A DNA stretch of 64,000 nt. Source: Aulostomus chinensis. Its lineage: Eukaryota > Chordata > Actinopteri > Syngnathiformes > Aulostomidae. Positions 11,318 to 23,131 of the stretch are shown here, in pieces. The notes under the pieces were generated by a model. That model was not told the DNA's origin and did no database searches. It worked only from the letters and a program-made list of their open reading frames with translations. The stretch lies in assembly GCA_037954235.1 (NCBI GenBank), contig JBBMOA010000003.1:6883453-6947452 (forward strand). Reading direction: 5' to 3'. Within the stretch, counting starts at the first letter, position 1. Each line of letters starts with the position of its first letter. The position numbers and the translations under genes were made by a program.

Positions 11318-12568
11318 TTCTTGTACTCTCAGCTGTGTTGTTGCCTGGTTGAAATATTTGTGATTAAAATATGTCCAGAATCAGTCATGATAGAACATCA
11401 GCATCAACATCAGCCCCTGAATGATGCAGTGGAAATTAATCATATTTCCCTCTGTACAATGGAATGTACACAAAAGCAGTATGGAGGGCAAGGTTAGTAC
11501 GACTGTTTGGAGTTCAAAGTAACCTTCATCCGTGAATAAACAGTTGCCACAAATCCATTCCAATCTTTAACAATTAACATGTCAAATAATTACCTTAAGT
11601 TGACACCTTTAATTGATTTAGATTTTGTTATATTGCCATATTTGAAACGCAAATCTTAAGGAGTCTTATTTCTAACAAAATGGAGTTGTAGTGTGAAATT
11701 AGCAATAGTTTTGATTTGATGTCACGCTTAAGCTGTGCATGGCAAAAGCAGAAAGGGCCACACACTGTCATTCCCTTTTTGGAGTCTAGATAAGCTGTAT
11801 ATCAGTTCAATGTTAATAAAACCCAGTTTGAATTTTCAATGTTGTATTGTTGCATAAATGTTTGCCTGTGTAATACAAATCCTAATGATGAATGACTGGT
11901 TATTGTGGATATTTTTATTTCTAGAATATCCATCCCATCTGTTTTCTTCCGCTTATGTTGTTAAGGGTCGCGGGGGGGGGGCGGGGGGGCTGGAGGCTAT
12001 ACCAGTGGCTTATGGGCAAGAGGTGGGGTTCACCTTGGACAGGTTGCCAGCTATTTCTAGAATATATTCAATATATTATTCTATATTCTAAATCATACAT
12101 CCTAGTCCGTCTCACAGTAATGTGACTATTTTGGTGATTTTATTTTGGTGATTATAATTCATGCTTTTATACTAAGTTAGTGATAGTACAATCATAGTCC
12201 ATTCATCTATCCTTCCATTTTCTTCTGCTTATCCTGTTAAGGGTTGCAGGGGGGCTGGAGCCTATCCCAGTGGCTTTCAGGTGAGAGGCAGGGTTCACCC
12301 TGGACAGGTCGCCAGTCCATCACAGGGCCAACACATATAGACAGACAACCATTCACACTCACATTCATACCTATGGTCAATTTAGAGTATCAATCAGCCT
12401 CGTCCCCTCTTGATGTCTTTGGACTGTGGGAGGAAGCAGGAATACCAGAGAGAACCCACATAGGACATGAGAACATGCAAAACTCCATACAGGAAGAAAC
12501 GTGCCCGAGCCGGGACTTGAACCTGGAACCTTCTTGCTGTGAGGCGACAGTGCTCACCATTGCACCAC
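11318..12568. repeat. right arm of a large inverted duplication
   Basis: Reverse-complement partner of 9041-10265. Shared landmarks include the GCTGTGTTGTTGCCTGG stretch, the TCAGTCATGATAGAACATCAG stretch in two parts, the TATTCTAGAAATA target site of the internal retroposon and the outer retroposon. The arms share a short open frame (10046-10261 minus; 11273-11497 plus) containing VEIFVIKI, but it has no family I know. Confidence 0.85.
11927..12052 (-). mobile_element. 5'-truncated retroposon (right-arm copy)
   Basis: Counterpart of 9564-9674, with the same TATTTCTAGAATA flanks in reverse and an expanded G tract (11971-11988). Confidence 0.8.
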
Positions 12569-12579
12569 CGTGCTGCCCG
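12199..12579 (-). mobile_element. tRNA-headed retroposon, full length
   Basis: Tail near 12199, head ending at 12579 with box A and box B recognisable. It forms the outer end of the right arm and keeps the head bases that the left-arm copy lost. Confidence 0.85.
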
Positions 12580-12784
12580 TTTATAGTAGTGTACAATATT
12601 ATACTATTATACTGAAAACTGGAATTAAACTCCATGTCCCCCTCACTATAATAATGAAGCAGTTTGATACCCCTCATTAATGTGCACTAAAAATCTGTAT
12701 GAAACAAAAATGTTTTAGATGTAAATCAATGTAGTTAATAATGACAGAACTTGTTTTCTGTTGTTGGTAATTATGTTACTGCAG

Positions 12785-12856
12785 CTTCACATATGTCCCC
12801 TGCTCAATTCCGTCATCTGTTGCTGAGGACAGGCTGTTGTCGAGCTGACTGCCAAG
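12785..12856 (+). other. exon-like segment, unassigned
   Basis: A 72-bp stretch lies between an acceptor (ttactgcag) and a donor (CAAG|gtaatt) with one open frame (SHMSPAQFRHLLLRTGCC...). I know no family for it and no partner exon is evident, so it may be chance. Confidence 0.2.
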
Positions 12857-13133
12857 GTAATTATTTTTCATGGCAACAAGTCCACAGCTATTTCCACACA
12901 CTGCTACTTTGGGTTAGCCCAGCAGTGATAACAAGATCCTGATGCTGAGTCATGTATTTCAATTTCACCTATTAAATACTCACCTTGATGAGCTGGTGTT
13001 AAAATTTGCAATTTCATGTTCAAATTGTCCTAATGTGGTTCTTGAAAATGCAAACAGAAATCAAAACTCTTGGGGGCGCTGTTTAGCCTTCTCAATTTAG
13101 TTAAATCCCTTAGATATCATGGCATGAAATTCT

Positions 13134-13451
13134 GTCCATCCATCCATCCATTGTCTTCCTCTTGTTCCTATTATGGGTCGCGGGGGGGGGGGGGGCTGGA
13201 GCCTATCCCAGCAGCTATGGGCGAGAGGCGGGGTTCACCCTGGACAGGTCGCCAGTCCATCGCTGGGCCAACATAGAGAGACAGACAACCATTCACACTC
13301 ACAGTCACACCTACGGTCAATTTAGAGTATCAATCAGCCTCGTCCCCTCTTGATGTCTTTGGACGGTAGGAGGAAGCCAGAGTACCCAGAGAGAACCTAC
13401 GCAGGCACAGGGAGAACATGCAGACTCCACACAGAAAGATCCCGTGCCCGA
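13134..13451 (-). mobile_element. 5'-truncated retroposon with 13-bp target duplication
   Basis: The element, tail at 13134 and broken head at 13451, is bounded by GGCATGAAATTCT at 13121-13133 and 13452-13464. A long G run (13182-13195) sits near its 3' end. Truncation plus a target duplication shows target-primed retroposition. Confidence 0.9.
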
Positions 13452-13499
13452 GGCATGAAATTCTAAATGAAGTGTAATACCCAGCAATTTTGCCAGTTT

Positions 13500-14100
13500 A
13501 ATTTTAGTATTATCTATTTTGATGCAAGTCAGGGGATTGGAAATGATAAGCAAATTCTGTATGACCATCATTGTCGGCTACGCCTCAGAAAGATTCAGCC
13601 AGATATAGAAGCGAAACACCAAGCCCACCTCCTTCATTCTGAACCACAGGGCCATCAAAATACATCAACTGCATCAAGAGCTTTGAACCATCAAGAAGTA
13701 GTATCAAAAATCTTCTAATGAGGAGTAGCAGCCATTAGCAGAACTGCAAAGATCATACAAAAGAAGCTATTGCCCCTTTGCAGAGCAGAGTGGCATTGAA
13801 GGTGGGGAAGAGAGAGAGCCAGGAAGTGGGCCGCTTTCGTCACCAATCCCTTTGGCTTTACAAAACTGCTGGTTGGCGATAAACATGGCTACCCTCTTGA
13901 GTGCTCAACAGAGGAAGTGAATCGCTTTCTCCAGGACTCCTTGCGTGATCCGTTGAAGTAACAAGATCTTGAACCCAAGAAAGCTCTCATCATCCCTGTG
14001 CCCCCAAGAACAGAGTGCTCAAAGTGAGTCCAAGAACTGACCGTAAAGACTTTGTTATGTGTCTGTACCATCAAAGTGAGAATTTCAGAGATCAAATCAT
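13500..14100 (+). pseudogene. LINE ORF2 fragment, linker before the reverse transcriptase
   Basis: One frame reads NPFGFTKLLVGDKHGYPLE followed by STEEVNRFLQDSLRDP, then DLEPKKALIIPVPP after a stop, the pattern found between endonuclease and reverse transcriptase in fish LINE ORF2 proteins. Stops and frame changes show it is dead. A homopolymer of about 22 G lies further on at 14380-14401. No function is visible for 14100-14790. Confidence 0.55.
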
Positions 14101-14802
14101 AAATTAAGAATGCAGAAAGTTAACCTTTAAGATTCTTATGTTATACTTTCTGTTTCCCTCAGGACAATATTTCATCATAGAACATACAAGCATTGGGTAA
14201 AATAATATATGCACTCGTGCAATTTTCCCCTGATGCATCTCATGGGGAAGATGCTGAAAAAGATGAACCATAACTCTGACAATTCTAACATTGTCAGACA
14301 GAATGGCTCCTTCATATTTGAGGGATTCTTTTGCATGCAATTTGAGAAGCAGGATCTCACTTGTCATGAATTCCAGAGGGAGGGGGGGGGGGGGGGGGGG
14401 CAGGGGCACTTGCCGTCTCAGACACTGAAGGAGATCACCCCAGGGTTTCCTGCAGAAATTTTGGTGGCAGTGTTGTTGTGCGGGGGTGATGTTATAGACT
14501 GCAAACTCTGCACTACATTTAATAATTATTTAATAAACACTAAATATTAAAGAAAATATATTTAATTGAAGAACACGGAGGGTCGGTCAGCTATCCAACT
14601 TCCAGATGAATGTCTTTCCAAAAAGTTATATTTCTCTTTTTTCTGGGATGTTGGCAAAAGATGTCAGCTAAAGTGCTGCCCAGCTCTTCGTTCCACATGA
14701 GGATGTTTCCCATAATTTTCAGCTTAGGAAGCAGTCCAGGAAGCAGTTCTGTTTCAAAGAGGGTATGCCTGAAGCTGTTATTGGTGAAATGATTTTAATG
14801 GT

Positions 14803-15086
14803 GGCTGCACGTTGGTGCAGTGGTTAGCACTGTCAGACATGCTATTGGGGAGTAGGCTAATTGGATACTCTAAATTGACCGTAGGAATGAATGTGAGTGT
14901 GAATGGTTGTCTGTCTATATGTGGTGGCCCTGCGATGGACTGGCGATCTGTCCAGGGTGAACCCTGCCTCTTGCCTGAAAGCCGCTGGGATAGGCTCCAC
15001 CCCCTCGTGACCCTTAACAGGATAAGAGGTAGAAAATGGATGGATGGATGGATGCATGGATGGATGGATGGATGGATGGATGGATG
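14803..15086 (+). mobile_element. retroposon with internal deletion and 12-bp target duplication
   Basis: The head (GTGCAGTGGTTAGCACTGTC) joins directly to the body segment after CAAAG, losing about 160 bp including box B. The ends are intact: GATTTTAATGGT flanks it at 14791-14802 and 15087-15098. The tail is a long GGAT array (15037-15088). Confidence 0.9.
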
Positions 15087-15098
15087 GATTTTAATGGT

Positions 15099-16780
15099 AA
15101 TTATCTATCAATTTTACCTCTTGATGCTATCACTTTAATTACCTGGTGGCCCAGGCCCTTGGGCTGGATTATCAGCTATGGAGGTAGCAAAGGTTGTACT
15201 GAAGCACATTTCACGGTGAAGCCAGTTGAAGTTGATGATGCCACTGAGGTCAAAAAGCTTATTTTTAATCAGTTAGTTTTGCATGTAAATAAATTGCAAT
15301 GCTTAACTTTTTTGTATTCTGTTTGCCTTTTCATTGCTCGAAACAGCTCTGGAGGCAGATCTGGGTTGACAGATACCACACTGGGGTAATAAACTCAAAC
15401 TGCATTTCATGATTTCAGCTCACTACAGCACTACACTTGCTACAGAGTCAAATGATTTAAACCAGAGAAAATGATGATGGTGGACAACATCAGACAGCCA
15501 CAAAGGTTGACTTTGCCTGCCCTTTCGGATTTCAGAGGCCTGGAGAGGTGCAGAACTTCAAATGTTGCAGTAAAGGTAAGTAACAGGCAATTTGGAGTCT
15601 CTGGGTTTTTGTTTTGTTTTTTGTTTTTTGTCACCCATGAGAACAGGAATAGTGTTTCCTCTTCTTAAAGATCCAAAGTCACTGACAGTTGGTCTCTGGT
15701 CGTTCAGTGTTCCCTAGCAATAATGAGGATGTTTAATGGCACAACACTTCAAACTTAGCAAGAATGAAGAATTATTTAAAGACGAGCAGTGACGGAGAGA
15801 GATGCATTGTTTATTTGAGCACTATTTTGTGTAAAACCTTGGAGTGAAATAAGCATGTGTAAAATAACCTTGTATTATACCTACAGATGGTGTACATCCT
15901 GAAACCACACAGAACTTCTTTCATGCACAGGTTAAGGCAGGACTCCCTCCAAAGTAGAGCCAAGGTAACTGTCAAACTACACATTAATTGGTATGTACTT
16001 TCTCTTTAGACATTCCAAAAAAGTTCCTAATGCCTTAAAGACCATGGATTTTCTTCTGATGGTATGTTGCAAAGGCAGAATTTCTAAATTGAACATGAGA
16101 ACAAACAACCCTACCATTTCTGAGTCTCTCACCATTTTATTTTATTCTGATGCCTTTCAGAGGTGTTTGGTTCTTTGACAGCCTGGAGCTGAGTGATCTG
16201 CTGAGTAAGATACTGGAGGTGGATAACGCCAGGCCAAATTCTGCATCATCCATACATAACATTAAGCCACCTTTAACTCCCTCACCTACAGCCCTCTGTA
16301 ACTGGATGAAAATGACAAGAAGTCCACGTGTATGACCCCAGTGCATTCTAAAAGTTAGACAGGGGTGCAACCACAGGTGTCCAAAGCTTTCCATAGCAGC
16401 TTTCCCTGCAATTTAAGTGGCTAGCTGGGGCACTCTTGATAGTGGCAGGTTCGGGATGAGTTCAGGGATGAGATTCATGTATGTATTGTTGCTCAGTAGG
16501 AATAAGCAACTATGATGCATAAGAAACAGGCTCCGTTCCCATTTCTGGAATACCCCTCCCAGCCCATACAATTAAGCATTGGCTGACACTTGAGAGGACA
16601 GGAGGGAAAGACTATGCTCTGTTTATCTATTTAAACACTTTTCTCTGGTCAGTGTTAGTTTTAATTTGAGAGAAGGTCACAGAGTGATTTGTGTTTTTCT
16701 GCTGGCAGGCAAAAGAACTTTCTTAGCTAACTGACTATCCCAAGAGAACTCCCCAACTCACTGCCATTTATGGACTCCAT
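15099..16780. other. unassigned stretch
   Basis: There are short frames with scattered splice-like sites (for example AAAG|gtaagt at 15576 and an acceptor ttcag near 16160) but no family motif and no consistent exon chain. It may be part of an old retroelement, since gypsy pol follows on the minus strand. Confidence 0.4.
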
Positions 16781-16789
16781 GTTTCTCAT

Positions 16790-17200
16790 CCCAACACCAC
16801 CATGTCAGCAATGACAGACCACTCTTTCTAGCCTCTCTGTGTGACTACAGAACGGTAGGCGGGTAAAATGAATATGCCTGAGGGGTGTAATGAATGTGGT
16901 GTGATTGGCTGATTCCTCCATCAAAAAAATCTGACAGAAACCAATGCCTGCATCCAGTTTGCTGAACATATTTGCTCCAACATGAGTTACAAGGCTGTTC
17001 TATTGAGGATGGAATGTAATTGCCATGGCACATATGTTCATTCAGGCTGGTCAGGTCCACACAAAGGCTCACAGATTAATCTTCCTTTTTGAACACAACC
17101 ATCATGCGGGCGTGCCATTCAGCTGGTTCTTCCACGTCCCTGATGACGCCCAGGGTTTCCATTCACTGGAGCTTGTATTTGACGTTCCCTACCTATAAAG
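16790..17200 (-). pseudogene. Ty3/gypsy pol fragment (reverse transcriptase)
   Basis: The minus strand shows, with stops, VVFKKED, LCVDLTSLNEH, a degraded IPSSIEQ and KLDAGIGF, the start of a gypsy reverse transcriptase domain. No LTRs or flanking duplication are visible. Confidence 0.65.
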
Positions 17201-17250
17201 GGATAGCAGCATGTCAAGTCGAGTCACAATTTATTTATAAAGCACATTTT

Positions 17251-17767
17251 GTCAGGTCCAAAAATACGGGTGCAAAATCCAAAAGCAGACTCCAAAATGA
17301 GAACAAAAAGGCTTTATTAACTAAGGTACTCAGGCACTTGGCAACAATCAAAGGACAAAAAACTCAAAACTAGATGGCACTAAAAAGGAACAAGGTGAGA
17401 AACAAAAACACAAGGATCAAGAATAGGCACAGGATCAAGAGTATCTCAAGGTGAGCAAAGAGAACAAGACGAACTGGCACGGGACAAAGGGAGACGAGGA
17501 CTATATGTACACAAGGTAATGGGGCACAGGTGGAGCACATTAGGGAGGGGCCAGACAATCACAGGAGCGGGAAACACGGGAGGCAGGAAGGGCAAGTGAC
17601 CTGAAACGAGAGGAGAGTTAACCTTCACAATAAAACAGGAAGTGCAGGACAGACAAAAACAGTGACATAAACTAGACTCACCCAGTGCTCCACTTAGGAT
17701 AAGACGCAGACATGAGCTAAACCTGGAAATCTAACATAAGACATGACTAAAAAATGACAGGACATGA
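17251..17767. mobile_element. nonautonomous hAT-like element nested in a repeat
   Basis: A 517-bp insert flanked by CACATTTT (17243-17250) and CACATTTA (17768-17775), a 7 of 8 target duplication. Removing the insert restores the host repeat. Ends are weakly inverted (GTCAGGTCC against the complement of GGACATGAC). It has no coding capacity. Confidence 0.65.
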
Positions 17768-17999
17768 CACATTTAAAACAACCTCAGTCGACCAAAGTGC
17801 TGTACAATTGCAGAAGCAACAAAAAAACAACAACACAAGGGATAATAGTCAATTTAAAACAAATTTAGATTAAAAAGAGAGACTAAAAAGAGAGTAAAAA
17901 AGAGACACAGAAGGAGAGAGAGGGGAAGAAAGAGAGAGAATGTATTGTATATGAAATGAAAAAGCTAAAAAAAATTGTTTGACATATACAAGCTATCAT

Positions 18000-18582
18000 T
18001 AAATTTTAAAAAAAGACTAAATTTATGATTTTTGGAAATCGAAGAATAGATGAAAATATTGAATTGTCCATAGATGGAGTTGACATTGAGAGATTGTCTG
18101 AGTTTCGTTTTCTTGGGGTAATTGTACACCACCTTGCCACCCATGTGCCAAGCAAGATGTGTAAAAAATTTATATCAATTAATCAGTCCCTTATCCATAA
18201 CATCCATCCATTTTCTACTACTTATCCTGTTAAGGGTTGTTGTGAGCAGAAATCCTTGATCATGCGGCACTTTTTTAATGTAATTTTATGTGATGAAATT
18301 GTAGGAATTTGCAAAAATTGCTGGAACTTGCAAAACCTACGGTTTGATGACTAAGAAAAAAAAGTGATTCGGTGGTTCGGGCATCTAGTAAGAATGCCTC
18401 CTGGACACCTCCCTTGGGAGGTTTTCAAGGCATGTCCAACTGGGAGGACGCCTCGGGGCCGACCCAAGACATACTGGAGGGATTATTTCTTTCGGCTGGC
18501 CTGGGAAAGCCTTGGGATTCGCCTGGAAGAGCTGGTGGAAGAGGCTGCAATCTGGACCTGGATAAGCAGAGGGTGTACATGA
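18000..18582 (+). pseudogene. LINE ORF2 C-terminal fragments
   Basis: The first piece (18005-18130) encodes KFMIFGNRRI and RLSEFRFLGVIVH, the region after the reverse-transcriptase catalytic box. The second (18364-18582) encodes RWFGHLVRMPPGHLPWE and PRGRPKTYWRDY, a typical LINE C-terminus. A short retroposon tail (18199-18245, minus) lies between them. The pieces may come from different LINEs. Confidence 0.65.
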
Positions 18583-20107
18583 GACAAATAATATACATAT
18601 GTATCATGCATGAATAAAATTAACAACAGGAACAAAACAGTACTGTGACTGACAAGTTAAAAACATAGCAGATACAGAGACACAATAAGTGCAGGTTTAA
18701 CCAAAAGCCTGTCTGAATAAAAATGTTTTCAGCTGCTTCATGAAGCCTTCGCAAGAGTCAGAAGAACGCAGTTATTAACGCAGAGCATTCCATAAATTGG
18801 GCGCAACAGCTTGAAAAGCACGGTCACCTCTGGTGTTGCAATGGGTTTGAGGGACAGACAGCAGTGACTGGTGTGATGATCTAAGTCTGACTAGACTGTG
18901 GGCTCTCAGACACCATGCCCGAACCGGAAAAGGCATCAATAACAGAAGTAAAAGTAACATTGTAGGTTTAGGCCTACAGTATACTTCTTACAAATTCAGT
19001 TCTGCGCTGATGCTGTGGCTTTGGGTCTGTGCTGCTGCATAATATATAAAAATAGAGAGAACCAGACAATTATTGAAAAAAGTGTTTACTCACTGAATGA
19101 ATATCACTTCATTACAAATTCACATCTGTTGCTGTGGCTTTGGGTCTGTGCTGCTGCTGTGGCTCTTTGCCTGTGCTGATGTTGCTGCTACTCTTGATGG
19201 TGCTGCATTTGAATTAAGCAGATAACTTCAACAACAAATCATGCAACTATCAATTGTCTGATTGATAACAATCTGGGAAAAAAAAACATCTTAAAAACTT
19301 TAAAAATCCCTAATGCTTAAGCCTATAGGGCTTGCAAGAAGGTGCACTGGCAGAAACCCTGAGTAGCCTATACAGGGTTGAATTTTCAGTTTTTCAGCAC
19401 AACTGAAATTAATTTCATATTATTCAGGTTGAGGTTGTTTGCAATTTGCTCCTAACAAATAAATGCAATTTCAAATTATTCAAGTTGAGCAATTCAGATT
19501 CAATTATAAATGATTCAAATTCAGTCTCTAGTGACACATATTTCTGCCCCAGCCCCCACTCACCTTCTTTGTGAGCAATTGGGTCTCTCTGCTGTTGCTC
19601 ACTCAACCCCAGATCCAAATGTTTTCACGTAAAATGTGGCACACAGGTGTCCGGGGGCAGACAAGTGCTTCATTGCTGCCTCGATTAGGCAACTTAAATT
19701 GTTAATTCTGGTGCTGGACCAGGGCCCCTTGTCTGGATTTAAAAAGCAAACAGTCTCAGCAGTACAGCTTGTTGGTGTGGGCTGCCCATTAGCCATTAAT
19801 GGTGACTGTTGCTGCTTGCTTGAAAATGCGGCCAGTAGCCCTTGCTAGCTTGCACCAATTCTGGCAAGTCATGTGATGGTCAACCTTTTTGGATAATACC
19901 TACTTTTCCTAAAAATGCAATCTTGAAAAAGGAGTATCCAGAATATAAGCCACACAGTCTTCTTCTTCTTCACTAGTGCCCACGATGTTGCTGCTCTCTA
20001 AATCGTCTTCTGTCTTTCTTCCCTCCAATCATTCACTGTATTGGCAGGCCACTTTGTTGACAAACGTATTCCTAGGTATTACAACATGGAAGAAGTGATG
20101 ATACAAC

Positions 20108-20458
20108 CATCCATCCATCCATTTCCTACCGCTAAACCTGTTAAGGGGGTGGTGCCCATCCGAGCAACCTTCGGGCGAGAGGCAGGGTTCACCCTGGATG
20201 GGTCGCCAGTCTATCGCAGGGTCAACACATAGAGACAGATAACCAATCACACTCAAAGCCACGCCTTTGGCTAATTTAGTGTATCCAATTAGCCTAGTCT
20301 GTGGGAGGAAGCCAGAGTACCTGGAGAAAACCCATGTAGGCACAGGGAGAACATGCAAACCCCACATGAAAAGATCTCGTGCCTGAGCCAAGGCTTGAAC
20401 CCAGAACCTTCTTGCTGTGAGGCAGCAGTGCTAACCACTCCACCGCCATGCCACCCTA
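20108..20458 (-). mobile_element. tRNA-headed retroposon with 12-bp target duplication
   Basis: Nearly full length, flanked by TGATGATACAAC at 20096-20107 and 20459-20470. It has a small internal deletion around the GTCTTTGGACTGTG region. The DNA at 18970-20090 has degenerate GCTGCTGTGGCTTTGGGTC repeats near 19010 and 19130 but no gene. Confidence 0.9.
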
Positions 20459-20780
20459 TGATGATACAACTCAATGAAATATGATTGGCTCAGACACCTG
20501 TCAAACTCAAAGTCACGCCCACATTGACTTGAATTTCATGGGCCTTTATAACAGCCACGAAAGGTCCTGCAGGGGGAGTCACTGCTTTAATAGCCTACCC
20601 ACTGGGTAGTACCCAGATACCATTGGAAGAAAAATTGTGACCAGTCCATTTCCCATTCCATTCCATTAACCCATTTTTTTCTCAAGAGATATTAGTTCAA
20701 GTTTGTAACAATGATCTAGAAATTATTGTTAGAGTATTACTGAGTGAATAAAAAACATTGAAAAAAATAAAATAAAAAGG

Positions 20781-22437
20781 TCATCAGCTGATCAAAAGTT
20801 TAAGACCACAACCTTTAAAAGCCAACAGTGCAAAAATTTGGATTCAATGTCATTTCCTGTCAGGTAATCACACTATAAAGGCAAAAAAGCTCACTGTCTT
20901 TCAATGTGGTAGGATAGTTGAGCTGCATAAACAAGGCCTCTCACAACATGCCATCGCTGCTGAGGATGCTGTAAGACAGTCATTTTGCATTTCTTAAAAG
21001 ACCCTGAGGGAACAAAAAAATCAAGTGGTAGACAAAAAAAATCTCACAGCCGCTGAGCCAGAGGATCCAAATGCCTGTCTGTCAAGACACAGGACGATCC
21101 TCATCCCAAATTAAGGCCACTACTGGTGCTGACTGCAGCCCAATAACTATCAGACGGCATCTGCAAAGGAAGGGCTTCAAAAACCAAAAAACATCTTCAA
21201 AGGCCATGTCTCCTTCAATGCCACAAAATTGCCTGTTTGGACTTTGGAAGGGAACACCAAACATGGGACATTCAAAAGAAGAAGATGAAAGTTTTATTCT
21301 CTGATGAGAAAAAAATTAACCTTGGTGGTCCTGATGGCTTCCAACGATACTGCCATGACAAGGAGATGCCACCTGAGATGTTTTCTACGGGGCACAGAGG
21401 AGGGGGGCCATCGTAATCTGGGATGCTTTTTCCTTCAATGGAACAATGGAGTTCCAGGTTGTGCAGGGGCATCAAACAGCAATTGGCTACGTGGAGATGT
21501 TGCAGCAGGCATCCCTCATGACTGAGGGCCCTCGTCCGTGTGGTAATGACTGGGTTTCTCAGCAGGACAACGCTACAATTCAAAATGCCCATGTGACCAA
21601 GAATTTTCTCCAGCAGAATTATATCACTCTTTTGGACCATACTGCGTGTTCCCCTGATCTAAATCCAAATGAGAACATTTGGGGATGGATGGCAAGGGAG
21701 GTTTACAAAAATGGACATCTGTTCCAGACAGTGGATACCCTTCGTGAAGCCATCTTCACCACTTGGGGCAATATTACCACTCGCCTTTTGGAAACACCTG
21801 CATCAAGCATGCCAAAACAAATTTTTGAAGTGATCAACAATAATGGTGGAGCTACACAGTACTGATTCAGTTTTTGACACTTTAATTTATGTTGTCGGGT
21901 TTTTTTTGTTTTTTTTTTAGCTGTGGTAAGGCAAGGCAAGGCAAGGCAAGGCAATTTTATTTGTATAGCCCGTTTTCACCAACAGTTTGTCTCAAAGGGC
22001 TTTACATGGCAACATAACAACATCCTCTGCCCTTAGACCCTCACATTGACTGAGGAAAAACTCCATAGAAAACCCTTTTAACAGGGAAAAATCTGAGAAA
22101 CCTCAGGGTGAGCAACAGAGGAGGGATCCCTCACCCAGGACGGACAGACGTGCAGTAGTTGTTGTTACAGGGAAGAAAACAGTTTACAATACAAAATGTG
22201 GGAAACATAGAAATGTTAACAGTTGAAGAGGGAAGCTAGCTTCTGGTCTTAAACTTTTGATCAGCTGATGAACAGCCTATTTCAGATGTTTTCAATAAAT
22301 CGCCTGCTCAAAACATTTGGTCACTTGTTCCCATTTCTTCTTTTTGCATTTACTTGTAGAACCTTCTTAAGATCCAACAGTGCAAAATGTAAATTCTTGC
22401 AATTTATTAACTGGTCTTAAGATTTTAATCAGGAGTG
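20781..22437 (+). pseudogene. Tc1-like transposon with broken transposase
   Basis: A perfect 28-bp inverted pair (TCATCAGCTGATCAAAAGTT start) lies at 20781-20808 and 22244-22271, and a second related copy (CTGGTCTTAAGATTTTAATC) at 22411-22430, the IR/DR layout of some fish Tc1 elements; the outer left repeat is missing. The transposase shows SPITIRRHLQRKGF (helix-turn-helix part), WVSQQDNATIQNAHV (second Asp) and SPDLNPNENIWGWM (final acidic residue), spread over shifted frames (21071-21304, 21446-21865) with several stops, so it is inactive. Confidence 0.85.
21929..22240. mobile_element. GGCAA-type interspersed repeat inserted in the Tc1 element
   Basis: It starts with five GGCAA units, continues TTTTATTTGTATAGCCC and AAAGGGCTTTACATGGC, and separates the transposase end from the right inner inverted repeat. 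The exact ends are uncertain. Confidence 0.65.
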
Positions 22438-22926
22438 AAACTAGAACAACACAAGCTTTCCAGTGCAGAGAAAATATATAAATTTAAAGAACATCATAAA
22501 AGCAATATAAAACCAAAGTGATGAACAATATGCAACATACAGACTTATAAAGTCTAGGGAAGGCATTTACGCAAACATGCTTTACATGGGTAGAGAGGTG
22601 GGGGCAAAAACCGTGTGAAATTGTCTTGACATTGGATATTTTAAAGAAATAGTGACAGTTTCATGGCATAGATATATTACAGTTATTTCGTAGAGGAAGC
22701 ATTTATGGTTATCACAGCAGTTGGAAAAATACTGTTTCTCATTCTGTTTATCCTGGTTTGAATGGCCCTGTACCGTCTGCCTGATGGCAGTAGCTCAAAC
22801 AATGAATGTCCTTGATGGAAATAATCCTTCAGGATGGTGTTGCCTCTCCTCTACTGAGGTAGTAAGAGCCATGACGGTCCTCCAGTGTGGTTAGAGGGCA
22901 CCCAATGACCTTCTCAGTCATTTTGG

Positions 22927-23130
<204 letters not shown>

Positions 23131-23131
<1 letters not shown>

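Larger units (their letters stand above)
17214..18960. repeat. interrupted percomorph interspersed repeat
   Basis: Three separated pieces belong to one known type of fish repeat: 17214-17250 (TTTATTTATAAAGCACATTT), 17768-17920 (CCAAAGTGCTGTACAATTG) and about 18660-18960 (AGCCTGTCTGAATAAAAATG, CATTCCATAAATTGGGCGC and following). The gaps hold a hAT-like element and LINE fragments. Confidence 0.6.
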
